Positions 49,054-52,324 of a DNA stretch of 52,324 bases are shown here, in pieces. The stretch spans positions 1 through 52,324 of the forward strand of contig DASVWD010000102.1 in NCBI GenBank assembly GCA_036389795.1, written 5' to 3'. The position numbers and the translations under genes are program-made. This stretch comes from Longimicrobium sp. (GTDB lineage: Bacteria; Gemmatimonadota; Gemmatimonadetes; Longimicrobiales; Longimicrobiaceae). The notes under the pieces were generated by a model, which saw only the letters and a list, made by a program, of their open reading frames with translations, was not told where the DNA came from and made no database searches. Numbering within the stretch: position 1 is the stretch's first letter; each line of letters opens with the position of its first letter.

Positions 49054-49665
49054 CCGCCGAACCCGTTTCAGCAATCGCTCCGCAACCCGCTAAGCAGCGC
49101 TCTGGCCGCAACTTGCGCCACCCGGAACAATCCGGCACCCAGCCGGGCTGGGATAGGTATGGGATAGGTTCATGCGGCTTTCTTTTGGCCTCGCTCGGCC
49201 TCGGTGAGAAAGGCCCGCATGCTGCGGCGCGCCTCTGCCGCCCGCGCCCCTGCGAGTGCCGGAGGCCGCACGGGGGCCCCGGGTGGCGGAGCGGATGCAG
49301 CCGCTTCCTGCTGGTGGTGGCGCCGGGAACCGGGAGGCTGCTCGGCGCGGTGGACCGCGAGCGCTGGACGCGCGCCCCTGCTACCGCCGCCTGCAGAGCC
49401 GGTGTACGGCTGGTGTAGCACTTGGGCGCGGACATGCACTTCTGCTTCCCCGACGAGCACACGTCGGAGGTGCTCGAGACGGAGGCGGAGCGTTCATCGG
49501 TTCTTTGCAGCGTCTACCATGCTCGTTCGATTCAGATCAAACCACGGCGTTTCCGTCACCAGGCGGAGATATTCGTCGGCTACGGCGGGGGCGGCGGAAC
49601 GGCTGACGCGTCATTGCCAGATGTGGCTCGCGCGGAAGGTGGAGCGGCTGGAACAGGGGGATTTG
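49054..49665. other. Gene-poor interval before the M15 peptidase
   Basis: No reading frame here matches a family. Composition is less GC-rich from 49100. The direct-repeat-like sequence GGGATAGGTATGGGATAGG lies at 49150-49168 and a related one at 50475. Small open frames exist on both strands but look like noise or remnants. Confidence 0.4.
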
Positions 49666-50343
49666 ATGCGCGAACGCCGATGGTCGCGATGGGTTGTGTT
49701 GCTCGCGGTGCTCGCTGCAGGGTGTGTCGCGGCGCGCCGTCCCGTGGCGACCGAGGCTGAGTTCCGCCGGTGGAGCAGTGAGGCCCCCGCCAGGGCTGAA
49801 GCCTTTGCTCGTTTCGAGGCAATGCTGAGCGCGCTTGGCGTGGGAGGCGTCGTTCCTGCGTACGATCTGTGGATCGCCGACCGTTTGAAACCGAAGTGCC
49901 TCGTCGAGCCCTTTGTCGCTCCACCCGACAAGGACTGGCCGAACATTATCCCGGTGCTGCGCTTCATCCGCGATCACGTCGAGCCGGCGATTGGTGATGT
50001 GCGGGTCGTCTCGGCCTATCGCGATCCGGCGTTCAATGCCTGCGTGGGCGGGGCGCCGGCCAGTGCACACAAGGAATTCTATGCCATCGATCTGCTTCCC
50101 GTAGACCGCGCGGTCACGCGTGATCGTTTGATTTCCACATTGTGCGCCATTCACCAGCGAGAAGGCGCACGCGCTGGGATTGGCCTTGGAATCTATGGCG
50201 GCCGGCGTTTTCATATCGACGCGCGCAGCTATCGCGGTTGGGGCGCCGATCATCGCGGTGCTTCATTTCCCTGTCGGGCCAACGACGTCCCGGCTCCATC
50301 CAGAGGTCCCGAGATCGGGAAAATCACCCGATATCATAAGTAG
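49666..50343 (+). CDS. M15-type peptidase, lipoprotein
   Basis: A 225-residue protein. The signal ends in a lipobox (WVVLLAVLAAGCVAARR). The M15 (D-Ala-D-Ala carboxypeptidase-like) core is visible: VVSAYRDPAFNACVGGAPAS, AHKEFYAIDLLPVDRA (His and Asp of the zinc site) and FHIDARSYRGWG (final His). It probably cuts peptidoglycan peptides at the outer membrane. Codon use is less GC-rich than neighbours, and the gene lies between two GGGATAGG repeat blocks, suggesting acquisition by transfer. ATG at 49666 is preferred to one at 49621 because the signal starts there. Confidence 0.8.
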   Translation: MRERRWSRWVVLLAVLAAGCVAARRPVATEAEFRRWSSEAPARAEAFARFEAMLSALGVGGVVPAYDLWIADRLKPKCLVEPFVAPPDKDWPNIIPVLRFIRDHVEPAIGDVRVVSAYRDPAFNACVGGAPASAHKEFYAIDLLPVDRAVTRDRLISTLCAIHQREGARAGIGLGIYGGRRFHIDARSYRGWGADHRGASFPCRANDVPAPSRGPEIGKITRYHK

Positions 50344-50474
50344 CGGCGCGATTCATCGCGCCCGGCCGATCTCGTGGATGCGCCGCGGTGTGGGATGTTC
50401 CGACGGGCGCGAAGGGGCTTTGTCCCCGCCGCCCCCGCGCACCGGTGGTCCGAGACGCGAATCGCGGCCTTGAT

Positions 50475-50497
50475 GGGATAGGTCCTAGGATAGGTTT
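50475..50497. repeat. GGGATAGG repeat, right copy
   Basis: GGGATAGGTCCTAGGATAGG then TTT. A similar left copy at 49150 has GGGATAGG twice. The pair brackets the M15 gene and its less GC-rich surroundings. Confidence 0.45.
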
Positions 50498-50606
50498 GCC
50501 GCGAAAACGCGGCATTTCAGCGCGGAAAGTCCGGTAGGCCTTCCGGAACATCAAGGATTTACAAGCGTTTTCGGCACCCGCGCCGATTTCCCCGTTTCCT
50601 CCGTGT

Positions 50607-50650
50607 GAGGCATTCCGTTACGGATCTCGATTCCGAACGATCCTCCGCAA
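50607..50650. repeat. Dispersed repeat, copy 2
   Basis: Partner of the block at 133-175 (CATTCCGTTACGGATCTCG, then ATTCCGAACGA), same orientation, just past the end of the leftward membrane gene. Confidence 0.6.
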
Positions 50651-50657
50651 AATGGGA

Positions 50658-52025
50658 TCAGCGGCGCAGCACGTACTCCGCCCCCGCCCAGGCCCCGGCG
50701 TCGGCACGCTTGCCGAGGATGTGGAGCGGGCCGCCGACGCCGACGTTCTCCACCATCAGGCTGGTCAGGCAGCGCCCCTCGACGGCACGCGCGAGCTCTT
50801 CGCGGCGGATCGGCTTCTCGGCCGCCAGCATCATCAGCTTCCCGGGCCAGACGACGCGCCCCCGCGGCGGTCCGGCCTGCGTGCAGTGCCGGAGGCTCGC
50901 GGTGCGGAGGCGGACCTCCTCGGGCCTCACCGGCCGGGCCACGCCGCACACCGGCACGTCCTGCTCGGGGGGGATCGGCCGGACGGTGGAGCTCGCGCAG
51001 GTCGTCACGAGCGTGTGGGTGCCGGCGGGGAGGAGCCGGTTGTCGGCGTCGCCCGTGGGGTAGATCAGGTGCCAGCGCTCCTCGGGGGTGACCTCCACCA
51101 GCGCCACGTACGCCGGCCGCGCCAGCGAGACAGTGACGCGCCCGCGCGGCTCGGTGAGCGCGGCGGGCGAAAGCACCCGCGGGCGGAAGTGCTCGTCGCG
51201 GCCCGCGGTCTCGGGCCCGGCGTGCACCGTGGCGGCTTCGCCCCGGCGCAGCGGCTCCACCACCCGGCGCTCGAAGGCGGCGCGCACCGAGTCGGGGTGG
51301 AGCCTGGCGCCGAAGCTCCCCGCGCTCACCACGTAGAGGGCGCTCCCCGTGGGCGTGCTGCTCGCCTCCAGCTCCAGGAGCACCGCGTCCAGGTCGTGGC
51401 CGCCCTGCCGCGGGGTGCCGACGGGCGGCAGCGAGAGCAGGAACCGGTCGGGGCCTTCCGGACTGGCTTCGGGGGGAGTGCCCAGGTCCTCGTACGACAG
51501 CCGCAGCTCGTAGATGCGCCGGAGCAGCTCCGCGCGGGAGAAGGGGAAGTCGTAGGTGGCGTCGGGGACGAGGATCTGCGGCAGCGCCCGCGAGGTGGCC
51601 GCGAACGCGAAGAAGCACATCGCGGCCGCCGCGGGGCCCAGCAGCCGCCGCGCCGCCGGGCCGACGCGCGGCCCGGGTCGCCAGGCGCAGGCGAGCGGGA
51701 GCACGAGCAAGGCGACAAGGTCGGTGGGGTCCACCACGCGGGCGACGGGGAAGGGGCCCAGAGCGTTCCAGGCGTCGATCGCCGGCTGCGCGAGGGGCGA
51801 CTTCCAGAGCACGAAGCCGGCGGCGGCGAGGAGCGCGACCTGGGCACGGTGCCGCGGGAAGAGCGCGGACCAGAAGACGGCGAAGAGGAAGAGGCCGGCG
51901 AAGTCGGAGAGCTTGCCCGTGAGCGCGCCCGGGAAGGCGGCCTTGAGGACGAAGTCGTTCAGCAGCAGCAGCGCCAGCGCGCCGAGCGCCGGCGGCCCCA
52001 GCAGCGCGTCGAGCCGTCGGGCCAT
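50658..52025 (-). CDS. Membrane protein with periplasmic C-terminal domain
   Basis: A 455-residue protein. The N-terminal 165 residues form about five hydrophobic helices (GALALLLLNDFVLKAAFPG, LSDFAGLFLFAVFWSALF, DPTDLVALLVLPLACAW, AAAAMCFFAFAATS). The NDFVLK...LTGKLSDFAGLF motif is shared with other unannotated membrane proteins I have seen. The C-terminal 280 residues are soluble, with VVSAGSFGARLHPDSVRAA and Cys residues (TTCASSTVRP, VPVCGVARP, LRHCTQAG). Function is unknown. The start is at the ATG before ARRLDALL. Confidence 0.65.
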   Translation of the reverse strand: MARRLDALLGPPALGALALLLLNDFVLKAAFPGALTGKLSDFAGLFLFAVFWSALFPRHRAQVALLAAAGFVLWKSPLAQPAIDAWNALGPFPVARVVDPTDLVALLVLPLACAWRPGPRVGPAARRLLGPAAAAMCFFAFAATSRALPQILVPDATYDFPFSRAELLRRIYELRLSYEDLGTPPEASPEGPDRFLLSLPPVGTPRQGGHDLDAVLLELEASSTPTGSALYVVSAGSFGARLHPDSVRAAFERRVVEPLRRGEAATVHAGPETAGRDEHFRPRVLSPAALTEPRGRVTVSLARPAYVALVEVTPEERWHLIYPTGDADNRLLPAGTHTLVTTCASSTVRPIPPEQDVPVCGVARPVRPEEVRLRTASLRHCTQAGPPRGRVVWPGKLMMLAAEKPIRREELARAVEGRCLTSLMVENVGVGGPLHILGKRADAGAWAGAEYVLRR

Positions 52026-52324
52026 GTTCGCTTCTCCGGTGGATGGACGGATTCGCCGTCGTGGACGCTTCGGTCCACGGCCGCGGCTGGGTGGAAGTTC
52101 GTCCGGAGAGAACGAGCGAGGGGGGAGATGCGGGACGGCGGGTGAGTCCGGGCGGCGGCGGGGGCCCTCACCCGCCGCCTTAGAGACTTTTGAGAAACGT
52201 CACTTTGGCGCACTCGGAGGTCCTACTGGGTGGTCTACAGAGCCTCCGCAGAGGGAATCAGCCACGGATTTGGGATTGATTTCGCGTGCTGAAACACCAA
52301 AGGAGCGGTTCCTCAATAGTCTCT

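Noticed and set aside
49170-49460. Small leftward open frame (96 codons) near the M15 gene
   Set aside because: Low-complexity Ala/Arg/Pro sequence without motif, ribosome site or partner.

Overview
The window is a very GC-rich stretch of bacterial chromosome (roughly 70% GC by eye) packed with short intergenic hairpins and dispersed repeats. The protein families (S9, M1 and DUF885 peptidases, a YfbK-type VWA lipoprotein, PAS/GAF histidine kinases, beta-barrels, lipoproteins) and the interspersed repeat families point to a Gram-negative soil-type bacterium, most likely Gemmatimonadota near Longimicrobium. That placement is inference from memory. No rRNA, tRNA or CRISPR array was recognised.

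Layout. 0.2-3.4 kb: beta-barrel protein, fluoride channel CrcB and an M1 metallopeptidase, all leftward. 3.4-3.8 kb: dispersed repeats. 3.85-6.9 kb: leftward envelope genes (DUF4105, small membrane proteins, a TPM-domain protein). 7.2-11.9 kb: ABC-F ATPase, a PAS-GAF histidine kinase and a DUF5335 protein. 12-14 kb: a defence/toxin patch with an Abi_2 (HEPN-type) gene broken by one in-frame TGA, next to an intact Xre/ParS-RES toxin-antitoxin pair. 14-18.9 kb: MFS transporter, methyltransferase, glycosyltransferase, small coiled-coil protein and a V4R-like protein. 19.1-22.1 kb: a phenylacetyl-CoA epoxidase operon (paaA-paaD-paaB-paaC-ribbon) behind a clear promoter with a PaaR-type operator; PaaD is split into two genes. 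22.2-28.6 kb: serine hydrolase, P-loop kinase, thyX carrying a 362-residue HNH intein, a cobalamin-binding protein, an SPW membrane protein and CorA. 28.6-35.8 kb: DinB-like protein, lipoprotein, S9 peptidase, a small zinc-ribbon protein behind a near-consensus sigma-54 promoter, an EamA transporter and a PNPOx-like protein. 35.9-43.8 kb: VWA lipoprotein, frameshifted DUF885 peptidase, TetR regulator with two operators and its likely target (a DUF805-SRPBCC fusion), Crp/Fnr regulator divergent from a His-rich secreted protein. 43.9-52 kb: cupin, large membrane histidine kinase, secreted coiled-coil protein, GNAT acetyltransferase, an M15 peptidase in a base-composition-distinct patch, and a membrane protein.

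The strongest unusual items are the ThyX intein (HTH-NUMOD3-HNH inserted in Hint), the nonsense-interrupted Abi_2 gene with its own TTTACA-N17-TATAAT promoter and hairpin leader, the split PaaD with repeat units built into its N-terminus, the sigma-54 promoter, the paired TetR operators, and several repeat families whose arms pair with each other although the sequence differs between copies.

All coordinates come from reading the sequence by hand. Start codons are chosen from family N-termini and Shine-Dalgarno-like sequences. Family names come from memory of motifs, with no database search.
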